NCBI RefSeq assembly: GCF_023159225.1 | Contig: NC_063177.1 | Location: 17,880,673-17,944,672 of the forward strand | Source of the DNA: Perognathus longimembris pacificus | Lineage: Eukaryota; Chordata; Mammalia; Rodentia; Heteromyidae | Direction of reading: 5' to 3' | Length of the DNA: 64,000 bases | Part shown: one piece after another, positions 1 to 12,166 of the stretch | Numbering within the stretch: the first letter of the stretch is position 1 | Layout: the number at the start of each line of letters is the position of its first letter | The notes under the pieces: model-generated | What the model was told of the DNA's origin: nothing | The model's database searches: none | What the model saw: the letters and a program-made list of their open reading frames with translations, nothing else | Translations under genes and position numbers: made by a program

Positions 1-77
1 CTACCATATTGGGCCTCCCTTTCCTCATATAATAGAGTTCAGTTGTCAGGTTTGGTGTGGGTAGAAAATACCTAGTA

Positions 78-300
78 GAGCTGGTGCCTGTAATCCTAGC
101 TACTCAGAAGGCTGAGATCTGAGGATTTCAGTTCAAAGCTAGCCCAGGCAGGAAAGTTTGTGAGACTCTCGTCTCCAATTAACTACCAGAAAACCAGAAA
201 AAATACTGTGGCTCAAAGTGGTAGAGTGCTGAGCCTTGAACGGAAAAAGCTCAGGGACAGATCCCAGGCCCTGAATGTAAGCCCTACAATGGATCAAAAA
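78..300 (+). mobile_element. SINE-A copy
   Basis: This shows the general plan of SINE-A. A 7SL/B1-like head (GTAATCCTAGCTACTCAG, GGCTGAGATCTGAGGAT) leads into a middle (CTCCAATTAACTACCAGAAAA) and a tRNA-like tail (GGCTCAAAGTGGTAGAGTGC ... CAGGCCCTGA). The copy is diverged. Confidence 0.8.
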
Positions 301-337
301 CTAGCAAACAAACCCTAGTATACTGTCTAGCTATGAT

Positions 338-575
338 CAAGCCAGGTACCAGTGGCTCACACTTGTAATCTGTGCTACTCATTCAGGAGGCTGAGATCTG
401 AGGATTATGGTTCAAAGCCAGCCCAGGCAGCAAAGTTCATGAGACTTATCTCCAATTAACTCCAGAAGTGGAGCTGTGGGTTCAATTGATAAAGTGCTAG
501 TGTTTAGCAAAAAAGCTCAGTGATAGTGCTCAGGCCCTGAGTTGAAGCCCCAGGACCACTCCCACAAAAAAAAAC
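338..575 (+). mobile_element. SINE-A copy
   Basis: A full-length head-to-tail copy ending in an A-rich CAACAACAATAAA tail. It lies in tandem orientation with the copy just upstream. Confidence 0.85.
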
Positions 576-2924
576 AACAACAATAAAGAAATGTTATGAT
601 CATTATTACAGGAGCAATGTTAAGGTTGCATCTCCTCTACTGAGTCACTTGCATCTCTAGAAGTGATCCTGGGTGCGAGAGCTGCCTTGAGTGCACCCCT
701 ATTATAATTCCTGAAGGATCTGGCATGGAGATACACCCCAGGATTGTGACCCTCGAAAGCGAAAGCTTCCAGAGAGGCAGAGGAACTACTGAGAGTCACA
801 AAATGATGCTGCCAGGCAAATGACAGCCTGGGTATTTGTTTAATTTAGGCTCTTGTCAAGAAAGAACTTGATGGCTAACAGCCCAAACATAACTGCACAG
901 CACCTCCCCAGGAAGCTCAATGCTACAGGCTCTCAAATATACCGTGAAGGAGGCAGGGACTCCATACACTGCTGCCAAGCCTGTGTCCCCTCCCACCCCA
1001 CCAACCAGCTGCCCCAGGGGCCAGGGTGATAGCAAAATGGACAGTTTGGAAGCCAGTTAGGACTGGTTTAAGGTACCTCAAAAGAAGCTATAAGCCCAGT
1101 TCCTTCTCTAGCAGTCCTTGGTCAGGAATTCTCAAGGCAGCCTCAGGCAATTTTGCTTCTCAGCTTTAGGCTGGGAGGGGAGAGGAGGGGAAACAGGGAG
1201 ACTTGCACTGGATCAGGTGGGGACGCTTTTCTCAGCAATATTGAGAAAGCCAAAGATGGGTTTCCATTCAATTCTGTGCTGTGGAAAACAGGGGAACCAG
1301 TACAGGCTTTTGCAAAGTGCCAGAATTACCCAGGAACATGAATAGCATGTGAATATGAGGCTGGGTTATTATGACTTTTATTTGTAAGAGAGCGGCTAAG
1401 CAGAGGTCATTAATCCTCCCTTTGGGTCAGGAGCTGATCTGCGTCAGGGCTCAGAACAGATGTGTTTCCTCCTTCATGCAGACACACGTGTGTGCACACA
1501 CACCCCACACAGTTATTATAGACCCTGACCTTCACCCAATAAAGCTGGCTTCTGCAGGGAACGAGCAGATGGAGTGGCTGGGCTTGGTACAGCACTGATG
1601 CCCAGGGGACCTAGCTTTGCCCCTTTGATGTTAAAAAACCAAAGCAAAACAAACCATCATAAGGAGAGCTTCTGGGAGGAGGAGACAGAGGAAAGTAGGA
1701 GAAGGGGGTTGGGGAGAAAATATGGGGATGACAGGACCCTAAGGGAGGCCAAAGTCAGAGGCTGGATACTGGATACTGAGTACTGCAGAGATTCCAGGGC
1801 CAGACCCTGGAACTCATGGCATCATCTTTTCCCACCTCACCCTTCCACTTGGCAACTATGACTGTTATTAAGGAATCTGAGCCAGGCTGACCCTTTAAAT
1901 GTCCTTGTTCATGGTAAAGGGTCAGAACCTAGCTCTACCAGCTTCCAGCCACAAGACTCAGTCCAGATGTTAAGGGAGGGTAAGAGGGCCCTAGGCAAGT
2001 GCACCAGGAAGGGCAAAATCCACTCACCTTCCTCAGAGGCCAACTGGTCCCTCTTCCTACACCACTGAAGAGTGACCACTGACCCCTCTACAAAGAGTCT
2101 CAAGGGAACGCTGGGGAGAGGGGCCCTGTGAGCCACCTGAGCCAATCCAGTGGGATGGAAGTATCTCCGAGTTTGGCCCAAGCCCCCCACCCCACCCCCA
2201 AGGAAGTCCCAACAATCAGTTAAACATCCCCCGCGGCTGTGCAAGAGCAATCACATGACCGCAGCAGCAGATTTGGGAGCGAGGGGGTGGAGAACTCCAG
2301 AAGGATTTTTTTTTTTTTTTTTTTTGGAGGGAGGTAGTGCTGATGAGAATAGGGGTGGAAAGGTAGCAGATCTGGGGGTGGGGTGGGGGGAGGTGTTTCG
2401 GGGTTCTTCATCTAAATGTCCCCCAGGGGGATCTGCACCCACAGATTCGCTTTCAGCCCGACCCCACCCTCACCCCCAAACCACAGCACCGCCTCAGTAT
2501 TTCCCTGCGGAGGCACACTCGAACGCCAAGGACTTTTTTCCCAAAATGGCCTTTCAGCACCAGCGCGAACAGGGAGGCCACCAGGCTGGGAGGCGAGGCA
2601 GCTAGCGCCCCGGGAAGAACTCTCCCCTTTCCCAGAGCGCTGGGTTACACAACAGGTGGGAGAAGGTGGCACGGTCCCCTCTTCAAACCCGAGGGCCCGC
2701 CGCCGCCCACCCACCTGAAGTCTGCTCTGGAGATCCCCCCTCCACCCCGCGCGCGCGCGCCTCTCCCCCGCCTCCCAGAGCACCTGGCAGACGATACTCC
2801 CACCTCCCCACCGGTGCACGGCGGCCGGACGAACCCCGCACCTGGGACCTGGAGGCACCGAGGCACCCCAAGGGGCGTCGGGGTCCCTTCCCGCCCGACC
2901 TGCCCAGCCCAGGCGCACACGTAC

Positions 2925-2985
2925 TGCTGTACAGGGTGTCGATCCAGGAGAGGCGCGGCAGGCCCCGGTGGCTGAGCGGCTCCAT
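2925..2985 (-). CDS. ABR: ABR canonical first coding exon (exon 1, partial gene)
   Basis: This exon encodes the first 20 residues plus one base of active BCR-related protein. ABR is a multidomain Rho-family regulator with DH, PH, C2 and RhoGAP domains that acts on Rac, Cdc42 and Rho at membranes and synapses; those domains lie in later exons off the left edge. Read on the minus strand from the ATG at 2985-2983, the product is [20 protein letters not shown], which I recognise as the N-terminus of the long ABR form. The exon ends with AGC A, followed by a GTACGTGTG donor at 2924. The phase is 1, and the split codon would become Asn with the next exon (the known sequence continues NFSYGTDEY). 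The start has a strong context (G at -3, G at +4). Reading past the donor gives meaningless sequence, which confirms the boundary. The gene identity is very secure; the transcription start is not visible. Confidence 0.95.
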
Positions 2986-3000
2986 GCCCGCAGCTCCGCT

Positions 3001-3025
3001 CGGCGGCGGCGGCGGCGGCGGCGGC
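3001..3025 (-). repeat. (CGG)8 trinucleotide repeat in the ABR 5' UTR
   Basis: Eight uninterrupted CGG units on the plus strand (CCG in the ABR transcript) end about 15 bases upstream of the ABR start codon. They would lie in the 5' untranslated region of the canonical transcript. Confidence 0.9.
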
Positions 3026-3570
3026 TCGGTCAGATCGGAAACCCGACCCGCATCGCACAACAAAGGAGGGAGGGAGCGGGCGCGAGGGGACCCGGGAGGG
3101 GCGGCCAGGTCGGGAGGCTGAAGTTGGGGAGCGCGGGATGGAGGCGGAGAAGCCAGGGAAACAGGTAGCAGGGAGGAGCGAGCCGGAGCTGCTCGGGGAG
3201 GAGGCGAGGCCGGCGAGCGACCCCCGCCAGCACCCCCGCGGGCGGCTGCGGCCACCGCGAACCGCGCTGCAGATCCGGGAACCGCGGCCCCGCAGCCGGC
3301 GCGCCAACTAGCAACTTCCCGGGGGCTGCGCGGCGCCCAGGGGCGGGGGCTGCGGCCAATCGGCGCGAGGCTCGGGCGCGCCCCCCACCCGCAGCGGCAG
3401 CACCCCTCCCGGGTGCGGGTGCGGAGAGCGCAGCCCCCGGCCCCCCGCCGGCGTCCGGGCGAGAGGGGCGCCAACCCGCGCCCGCGCGCGCGCGAGGAGT
3501 GGCCCCACGGGGTCTCCCGGCTGCAGCGCAGACTCGGGCTACCTCCCCCCTCCTCCCGTCGGGCTCAGCA

Positions 3571-5457
3571 GAATCCTGGGCAGCCCGCAAACCAGGGAGA
3601 CCTATGGGCCCCGCAGGGGTGACATCACCTGCCACCCCAGGATCTCTAAGCGCAGATTTGGGGCTGGTGCAGCTGCCAGGCCCCTCCCCTAGGCAAGCCT
3701 GGGGAGTGGTACTGATGGGGGTTAAGACCCAGCGCGCTGGCAAAAAGGCCCGGCAGCTCTGGGATGGTTTCCTCCCAAATCTTAACAGCTCCTTTTCCAT
3801 TTAAACACCCTTGACCTTACACAGCGTCAATTCCTGGCCCTACACACCAGGGGGCAGTGGCTGGAAAAAGGCAGGAGGGCAGCGGCTCGTGGGGGGAACT
3901 CCAGATGTGCTGCCCCTCCCCCCAGTACAGGAGAAGCTGGTGGGGGGGGGGGGGGTCTCCCAGTTCCTTCGGGAACCCTCTTTTTAGGGGACCCCTAGGG
4001 TTACTCAGGAGGTCTGTTGTGCATGTATAACCCTATCCAAGTTGAGGGAAGTCTGGGTCAAGGTACCTTTACAAACAAAATTCCTTCTATTGCTGACCCC
4101 CTTAGGACCACTTAAATTATTGTGGTGTGGGGAAGGCCTCAAGTGCCTGAGACCTTTGACAACTTTCCCATAGATTTTTCTCCTGCATATCTCTCACAAA
4201 GAGTCAAGGACCTTGAAGAAGGGACTGGAGAGAGGAGCAAGTCAGGCCAGCTTAGTCCAGGACACTAGAGGCTAAAAAGCTTCTTTCCTGAGCAACCAGG
4301 AATGGAGGCAGCTGGGCCTATCAAAGAAGCCCTGTATTGAACTACTTATTCACCAGCACAGCGGCATTTTTGACTAAGCAGCAATCTTCACCACACTCCA
4401 CCAAGCCTCAAGCAGCTTTATGGGCAAAATTGACCCATCTCTCCAGTTAAGCTCATACTATCTTGTGGAAGGCAGTATTGTTAACACTGGGCAGGAGGGT
4501 CTCCTCATCATTCAAAAAACAACACAGACCTAGCTCCTAAGCAGAGAAGTAGACCCTCACACGTGATGTTGAAAGGAAGCCTGTGCCCAGCCCCTGCAAG
4601 CTGCCTGCAGTTTACCCAAGGGAAGATGGTGGCCACCAGCTCACAGAAGGATGGGGTGAGCCCTCTGCGAGGTTCAAAGAGGTGCACACTCTAGAGTGTG
4701 GGGATCCTCTACAGGAGGGTGCAGCATTAGCAAGCACAGCCTTGTGTCCATTCAGGCCCTTCTTGCTCCCAGTCCTTCTGGCTCTGGCTCTGTATATCTA
4801 GCTGCCACTTCCTGTTCAGCTGTTACCCTTCCACTGTCCCTGACTGGCACAGAGGATTTGAAGGACCATGAAGGCACCTGAAGTTAGGCAGGAGGGGGCC
4901 GTACATCTCCAATGAGATGCTCTAGAAATAGAGCTCTGGGATGGGAGCAGGAATAAGCAGACTCTCCCAGGAAACAGATGGAGAAGTAGAAAGGGGCCCA
5001 GCGTTTCCCTTTGGGTATGGAACTCTTGGAAGGTAAGAATCCAGGAGAGAGAGGAAACAGGAGCATAAACTACAGCTATCTAAGACCCCTAGTCCAGGGG
5101 AGTGAGGGCCACTGTCCCCTCCTCAGCATCAACATCCCAGCAGCCCTAGGCCTTTCCCCTGTACTGGGAATTTTCCTGATGGCAACATCCGGTGCTGACT
5201 GTGAGGAGGCCATGGATGTATGTTTCTGTGTGAGTCACATACATTTGCATACATTTTACATTTTTATCTAGAGGCTTCAACAATCTATTTTCAGCATTTT
5301 TTTTCTAGCTACAATGTTGCAGTTGCTCTCCTCAGCATTGCCATAGTTTGCTTTCTTCTACATTTTGTAAGATCTTGCCCTGGGCTGCCCTCTCCACAAC
5401 ACAGTGTAGGCTAGAGGGAGAGATGATCTTGGAAACCCTACTTCTAATACCTGACAC
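3571..5457. other. Single-copy intron, no feature recognised
   Basis: There is a G run of about 14 near 3942. The ORFs here are short and unconvincing. Confidence 0.5.
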
Positions 5458-5640
5458 TGAATACCTACTGTGTGACCAGCTTGGATCTTATTTGTTCACA
5501 AGGACAGTATCACTGTGAACATCACAGTTACCTTAGTTTTCTATATTTTCCAGATGAGAAAACTGAAATACTGTGTAGCTAAGTAACTCACCCAGTTAGT
5601 GGGGGCTGTGACTTAGGTCCTGCAATCTACTTTAAAAGCC
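5458..5640 (-). mobile_element. MIR, minus orientation
   Basis: It reads AATACCTACTGTGTGACCAG, CCAGATGAGAAAACTGAAAT and AAGTAACTCACCCAGTTAGT. Confidence 0.7.
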
Positions 5641-6997
5641 TTGCATACTGCCTGGACTGTGAGCCAACTGATGAATACAGAATATCAAGGATCGCTGGAA
5701 ATATGGGTTAGTTTCCAGATGAGAGGCCACCCCTTCCAGCTCAGTTCCATCTCCAGGTGACTGTCTCAGATCTGTGTTAAGCTTAGGAAAGGGTATTTGC
5801 TTCAAGATTGCCTTGATGCCATGTTGGATGGCCTCCAGCAATGTTTACCTCCACACAGCCTGACTCTGACCTAGTCTACAAAGACAGGTGGGTGGGCCTT
5901 GGAGCACCAGGTTGATTTGAGTCTGAAACTGATGGCTCCAGATGTCTGGCACTGAGGGCATGGGGGGGAGACTAGGAAATCTTACCAAACATGCTAGGAA
6001 GGAAGGAGTTAAAGAGTCACTCTGTGTTTTTTTTTTTTGGTGGTTTTTTTTTTTGTTTTTTTTTTTTTTTGCTTAAGGCCTGCTACCCTGAAGTGCTCTT
6101 AACCCCAGCCATCAACCCCAATCTGTCAGAACAGCAGGGAGGTATTCTCCTAAACAGATCTCCCTGATTCAGCTAAGTGCCTGGAACAGCCATGTACCCC
6201 AAGGCACTGAGTCAGCATGTATCACACCTCCTTCTCCAAGCCCCTCCTCTCCACCCAGTGCTAGTGGACCAACATTTTTCATCTCCCCTTGGTCAGCCCT
6301 CCAGCCTGACCTCTGCTCCCCCATCTCTGTGACACCTGTCTGTTCCTTTCTAATCAATGGATTCAAGTGGATTTAAGGGGTTTGTTACACCATAGAAGTG
6401 CTACATTAATGATGCAGGGCTGAGTGGAAAAGAGAAGGATCCTATCTGAAGGCAGCAGCCCTGCCTTCTATTCTCAGAGCTATGCTATTCACTGTTTCTC
6501 CCCAACAACCAATTCATGCTCCCACCAAACAGTCAAGATAAAAAAGGATGATGATGCTTAAATCAAAACTGGGAACTTCCATTCTTCTTTCCTTCTTACA
6601 TTAGTAACCCAACTTAACAGTGCCCCACAGGAAGCTCTCAGGAGTTCCTGCTTCCTTGATCAACCAGTGATCACTGCTGGTGAAAAGAAACATCCTCTAT
6701 AGGGGAAAAAAAATGTGTGAGAAGAGACTGGATACACTGCTGCAGAGGGCAAGTAGGGCTCTCCACATGCAAATGAGAGAGAAAAATAAAAAGCCTCTGA
6801 TTACCGAAAGCCAAGTTGGCACCCTCCTTAGCAAGCATTCAGCTCTCAAAAGCTGGGGTCTACAAGTTTCACGCTAGGGTCTTGATCTGTCAGATGAATG
6901 AGGCTCAGGTGGACCTCCAGAGCAGCTAGCACCACACTGTGCTTCCCAATCATCTTTCTACCAAATGTCTAACACACTAGGATTAAAAAAAAAAAGC

Positions 6998-7400
6998 ATG
7001 TTGAAGCCAGTGGCTCACACTTGTAATCCTAGCTACTCAGGAGGCTGAGATCTGAGGATCAGGGTTTAAAGCCAACTTGGGCAGGAAAGTCCCTGAGACT
7101 TTTTTTTTTTTTTTTTTTTTTTGCCATTCCTGGCCTTGGACTCAGGGCCTGAGCACTGTCCCTGGCTTCTTTTTGCTCAAGGTTAGCACTCTGCCACTTG
7201 AGCCACAGCGCCACTTCTGGCCATTTTCTATATATGTGGTGCTGGGGAATTGAACTTAGGGCTTCATATGTAGGAGGCAACATATTCCCAGCCCCCCCTG
7301 AGACTCTTATCTCCAATTAACCACCAGAAAAATGGAAGTGGCACTGTGGCTCAAGTGGTAGAGTGCTGGCCTTGAGCTGAAGAGCTCAGGGACAGTGCCC
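6998..7400 (+). mobile_element. SINE-A split by a younger SINE-B
   Basis: The head is at about 6998-7100 and the middle plus tail at 7296-7400. The two parts join perfectly if the minus-strand SINE-B between them is removed. Confidence 0.9.
7101..7295 (-). mobile_element. SINE-B nested in SINE-A
   Basis: On the minus strand it reads as an ID-like monomer (GGCTGGGAATATG...) followed by the shared tail and poly(A), seen as a T run on the plus strand. The 10-bp duplication CCCTGAGACT at 7091-7100 and 7296-7305 marks the target. Confidence 0.93.
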
Positions 7401-7409
7401 AGGCATGTT

Positions 7410-7510
7410 GAGCCAGGTACACACCTGTAATTCTAGCACTCAGGAGACTAAGGTAGGAGGATCTCAAGTTCAAGGTTGGCCTAGGGCTATATAGTGAAGT
7501 CCTGTTGTTT
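7410..7510 (+). mobile_element. B1-like SINE
   Basis: It reads CACCTGTAATTCTAGCACTC, AGGAGGATC and AAGTTCAAGGTTGGCCTAGG in the usual B1 order. It is truncated and diverged. Confidence 0.7.
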
Positions 7511-7554
7511 GTTTGTTGTTTTTAATGTATGCTGTGTGAGAGAAAAGTAATAAC

Positions 7555-7775
7555 AAATAGCATTTGTTGAGTGCTTCTTAAGTGCTGAGCACCACTTTGG
7601 ACTGTACACAGATCATCTTACCTAATCTTCACAATAAGCCAGTGAGCTAGGTGCTGCTATTGTCTCATTTCACAGAAAAATAAATGGAGTTGCAGAGAGA
7701 TTAAGCTACTGGCCAGCTAGCAGATGGTAACACTTGGGAATGAAGTGACTCTGAACCCAAGTCTGTGTATGCAGC
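7555..7775 (-). mobile_element. MIR, minus orientation
   Basis: It reads GCATTTGTTGAGTGCTTCTT, ATCTTCACAATAAGCCAGTG and CTGAACCCAAGTCTG. Confidence 0.78.
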
Positions 7776-9626
7776 CCTGTCCTGAGCTGTAAGGAGTGGA
7801 ACAAGGTGAGTAAACAGAATGAAATTAAAGTCAGGGAAAAAGAAATCAGAGCTACCTAAGAAAGCAAGGCCGTGTTATTTCAGAATCCCTAAGGGCCCGC
7901 CAATAATTAAGCAAAAGGAAAACTGGTTCCCCCCAAAAACCACATCTACTACAACAGGACAGATGATCCCAGAGACAAGCTGAATGAAACCCAATGATAG
8001 TCTCTTGCATGTCAGGTCCCACCATTCTCCTACTATTGTGCCTCAGCCAGGGTTCAGCCTTTTCAGCCTGTTTTCACAGCTGCAGAAGGTGGGTACCCTT
8101 GTAGGTCAAGCAGATGACCTATCATCCCCAATAGACTATTAACATGGCTCCCCAACAGATCCTGGGGTGGCCTGTTTTCTGTTCCTTGCTTCATTTCTTT
8201 CTCCTGGTTACAGCAAAAATAGCATTTATTACTCTAAGATTCACCCTCAGTTCTGGGATCTGGTGATCTGCTGGATCACTTCTCCCAGAAAAGACTTGGC
8301 CCAGTTCTGTCCTTTGTCCTCCTCCTAGCTGCTGCTTCTCAACCTCCTGGCTTTCCCAGCAAGACAACAGAACTGATCTTCATTTCTCTACCAAAGTTCT
8401 GTGTCATCTGGAGTCATGGAGAAGATCTGCATCCTTGACAGGACTAGACTGAACCCCTGAGAACTGCATTCACTCCCTTTTTGCCTGCTTGGCAGTGTGC
8501 TTCCCAGAGTACACACAGGGTAACCCAAGGTCCCAGCAATAGTGATAGTCCTCACACATACCCACCCACCAGGGGCTATGCTAAAGCCCTGTTCCTACAG
8601 CCAGTGACCACCTGGAGTCCAGCTCCCTGCAGAACAGCTGGCATGGATAAGATGAACAAATCTGCAACTTTAGAAGAGTTTCTTGTTAAGCCCCAGCTAA
8701 AGTGGTCTTCGCCGGACACTGCTCAGATTATACCTCTCAAGGGTCAACATGAGCAATTTTCCTATAGGGAGGGCTCAACAATGGGGTTTGGAGCCCCCCC
8801 TCATTTACTTACCAATTAGGCCCCATCAGCATTTGGAAAGATGCCAGCCGAAAAAGAGAGTAGAAGGATTCCCCAAATCCCAAAGACCCAGACACCAAAT
8901 TCAGTGCTCCAATCTCCCCAGCTCTGAGTAAGCAAGGACAAATCCAGCAGGGGTCAGAGCTCCTGGGCTGGCCCTCTGCCTTCCTGTGGTCACCAGTCAG
9001 TATCCTGAAGCTGGCTGTGCCTTCCAGTCTTTCAGCCAAAATCCTGCAGATGTATCCCAGTCCTGCACTGCTCTGCCAAAGCTCTGACGCCACCCTCCAG
9101 GCTGGTCCTGTTTCCTTCAGGCCTGAGTGTAGTTGCAGAAGCTGAGCCCCATCAAGGAGACAGGCTCTAAGAAGTGGTGGCTCAACATTCAGGAAGGCAA
9201 GGAAAAGAAGCCTCTGAGCCTGGCCAGTGGCACTTGTCACTGATGGGAGTTTCACTTTGGGTTTAATGATCTAACCTGATGGTGTGTGGCACTGTCTCTT
9301 TAAGGACCAGGCCTCTTTAAAGCAAGTCCTCCCCGCAGTCAAACTCCAGCTGCCACTGGCCCTGCGGCAGAGTTATGGGGCTCCCATACGCCATCTGGTG
9401 GCCTGGCAGAGCAGCACCTCATCTACCAGCAGTGTTCCAACCAGGGAGCCTTGATGTGCTTGCACTCAAATCTCAGCTCCCCCACAAAACTCTGCCTTAG
9501 GCTGCAGGTTACTGTTGTGAGCAAGGAGGCTAGAAGAATCCAGGAGAAAGTCCACTTGGATTCAGGAGAGGTGGGAGCCTGCAAGAGTGACATGGGGAGG
9601 AGAGTGCCTTGCCCCATTGGACAAAA
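7776..9626. other. Single-copy intron, no feature recognised
   Basis: A 148-codon minus-strand frame (8809-9255) and a 112-codon plus-strand frame (8481-8819) exist. Neither has recognisable motifs. Confidence 0.5.
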
Positions 9627-9642
9627 CCTTCCATAACATCTT

Positions 9643-9853
9643 TTTTTTTAATCTTTTTTTTTGGCCAGTCCTGGGCCTTGGACTCAGGGCCTGAGCACTG
9701 TCCCTGGCTTCTTCCCGCTCAAGGCTAGCACTCTGCCACTTGAGCCACAGCGCCGCTTCTGGCCGTTTTCTGTATATGTGGTGCTGGGGAATTGAACCTA
9801 GGGCCTCGTGTATCTGAGGCAGGCACTCTTGCCACTAGGCCATATCCCCAGCC
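9643..9853 (-). mobile_element. SINE-B, full length, young
   Basis: A complete dimer with the 16-bp duplication CCTTCCATAACATCTT at 9627-9642 and 9854-9869. Confidence 0.95.
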
Positions 9854-10884
9854 CCTTCCATAACATCTTAAACAAGAGGAGTTCCCCAGCCTCCTCACTG
9901 GTCTTGTGGTTTTTCTGAATATACCTTTGTCCCCTTAATCACTGAGACAGAGGCTGTCAATAAGAGGAGTGATTGGTGGTACTGCCCTACCAGAAAGTAC
10001 TTTAAAATGTACTGGAGCACTTAAAGTGGTCACCATAATAGGGGGCACTACTGGCATTCAATGAGCTGAAGCCAGTAATGCCCAAAGAATGTCTTCAATG
10101 GTTACAGTGTTGACAGTACACGGATAGTAAAGACTGAAATGTTTCCCTAAGAAGCTCATATCTTGATTCTTCTTTTTCCCATCACCCTGCCTTTGTTGCC
10201 TCCCTATCTAAATGTCACCTTTGTAAACTCAGGAGTTGAGAGGCATGGACTGGTCCAAGCTACCTTCACATCAGATGCTAGCATGCTAACAAGGCACCGA
10301 CACACACACATCTGTATCCAGCCCTCCACAGGGTCTCCATCATCATGACCCTTGGAAAGCTGATAGGCTAGCAAACCTCCAGGAGCCAGCAGATGATTGA
10401 TGAGAAGAAATCATAGAAGACCAGCTGTCCCTCTCCCCCAACTCTGTCTTACTTCCTATGGGGATAACTCAGCCCAGCCCTGTCCTCTGTCTCTCAATTG
10501 TCCCAGGACATAGGAAGACACACAACTGATTTCAGGTTCTGATCATGACACCTCATGACTCCTAATTTCCTCTTTGTACACTGTCCTAGACTGGTCAGCT
10601 CCATTTCACAAATACCATCAGGTGCCAGGTGCTGCTATAAGAGACCAACACATGTGATAGGTGTTCTAATGAAAGGAGAGTGGAAGAGGAAGGGACTCGG
10701 GCTGCGGTGGTATGTGAAAGTGGCTTAGGGTCACATCTGAACTGAGGCTCAGATCACATAGGAAGCTCAGTTGTATGGGAGTTCTCCAGCAGCCCACAGG
10801 AGGAGAGAGCACTTGCTGAGCAAACCTGTCATGCCATTCCTTTCTGAGACCTTCCTGTTACTGTCAGGAGAAAGAACTATATCT

Positions 10885-11128
10885 TCTTTTTTCTTCTTTT
10901 TTCATTAGTAGTAGGGCTTGAGCTGAGGGCCTGGGAGCTGTCCCTGAGCTCTTTTGCTCAAGGCCTAGTGCTGTTCCACTTGAGCCACAGCTCCACTTTC
11001 AGTTTTCTGGTGAGTAACTGGGGCTAAGAGTCTCATAGATTTTTCCAGGCTGGCTTTGAACTATGATCCTCAGATTTCAGTCTCCTGAGTAGTTAGGATT
11101 ATAGGCTATGAGCCACCAGCTCATACAA
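10885..11128 (-). mobile_element. SINE-A copy
   Basis: A full-length minus-strand copy: tail (GGGCTTGAGCTGAGGGCCTGG) first on the plus strand, head (CTCCTGAGTAGTTAGGATTA) last. Moderately diverged. Confidence 0.85.
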
Positions 11129-11604
11129 CAACTAGTGATTCTAAGGAATGAATAAGTCAAAGCAAGTGAACAAATGACTACATAGATTCCTGGTCACAAA
11201 AGGCCTGGAATGAAGCAAAACGTATTATTTCAGCCAGTCTGGTTAGTAGTCCTGTGGACACATTTTCTGGAGAGATCCTCCCCCCTTTTGCCCACCCCCC
11301 CCCCCAAAAAAAAACACCAAAAGAGACATCCAACAGTACCCTAGAATTGAATTTGGGTCAGGACAATTGCTGCTCCAATTAATCCTCTAGGCACTGACAC
11401 AAAACCTCAACTAAAAACTTCCCGGTGCTCAGGGCTCCCTTGCTAAGCAGTCAGCATTCACTGCTGCACTCCTTTTTACCCAATCAGACTCCAACATGGA
11501 AATGGAATAGGAACCTAGAAAAGATTCTGCCCACGGTGGGAATTTCTATTTCAATTCTAACAGTCCCTCTTCTGGTCCTGTCCCAAATTGGCAAGGTAAT
11601 TTGC

Positions 11605-11845
11605 TTCCCCGCCCCCCCTCCAGTCCTAGGGCTTGAACTCAGAGCCTGGGCACTGTCCCTGAGTTTCTTTGGCTCAAGGCTGGTGCTCTCCTACTTGAGC
11701 CACAGCTCCATGTCCAGCTTTTTGGTTGCTAATTGGAAATAAGAGTCTCATAGACTTTCCTACCTGGGCTGGTTTTGAACCACAATCCTCAGATCTCAGC
11801 CTCCTGAGTAACTAGGATTACAGGTGTGAGCCACCAAATGCCTGG
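11605..11845 (-). mobile_element. SINE-A copy
   Basis: A full-length minus-strand copy lying immediately beside a SINE-B in the same orientation. Confidence 0.88.
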
Positions 11846-11861
11846 TTTAGCATTTGCTTTT

Positions 11862-12038
11862 TTTTTTTTTGGCCAGTCCTGGGCCTTGGACTCAGGGCCT
11901 GAGCACTGTCCCTGGCTTCTTCCCGCTCACAGCGCCCCTTCTGGCTGTTTTCCATATTTGTGGTGCTGGGGAATTGAACTGAGAGCTTCATGTGTAGGAG
12001 GCAAGCACTCTTGCCACTAGGCCATATTCCCAGCCCTG
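11862..12038 (-). mobile_element. SINE-B with an internal deletion
   Basis: About 28 bases of the tail module are missing between CTTCCCGCTC and ACAGCGCC. The 12-bp duplication GCATTTGCTTTT lies at 11850-11861 and 12039-12050. Confidence 0.92.
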
Positions 12039-12099
12039 GCATTTGCTTTTGAGGAGGGAGACATACTGTAGCTGTCACCTAGAGAAAAGCAGAGCTGAA

Positions 12100-12151
12100 G
12101 GCATAGCTCAAGTGGTAGAGTGCCTGTTGAGCAAGTGCAAGGCTGTGAGTT
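12100..12151 (+). mobile_element. Older ID-like monomer
   Basis: It reads GGCATAGCTCAAGTGGTAGA and CAAGTGCAAGGCTGTGAGTTC, as in a diverged ID or SINE tail. Its 3' end served as the target of the next ID copy. Confidence 0.6.
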
Positions 12152-12166
12152 CAAACTGCAGCACTT

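Larger units (their letters stand above)
1..2924 (-). other. ABR: ABR intron downstream of the canonical first exon (partial)
   Basis: This sequence is intronic to every ABR form seen in the window. It holds two old SINE-A copies (about 78-575), then about 1.7 kb of single-copy sequence (576-2250) with a short CA-rich patch near 1484-1512 and a 21-base T run near 2306. I found no exon here; in particular nothing encodes the expected next ABR residues (NFSYGTDEYDGEG). Confidence 0.7.
2590..3570 (-). promoter_or_regulatory. ABR: CpG island promoter of canonical ABR exon 1
   Basis: This is a dense CpG block of about 1 kb, richest at 2700-3560, in otherwise CpG-poor DNA. It contains GC-box-like runs and no clear TATA box. 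It surrounds the canonical first coding exon, so it is the likely promoter and 5' untranslated region of that transcript. Long GC-rich open frames on both strands here are a by-product of base composition. The frame of the ABR start codon stays open upstream to an ATG at 3474, so an N-terminally extended form cannot be excluded from sequence alone. Confidence 0.85.

Noticed and set aside
2645..3800. Several long frames on both strands around the canonical ABR exon
   Set aside because: Only the 20-residue ABR segment is recognisable; everything else is CpG-island composition.
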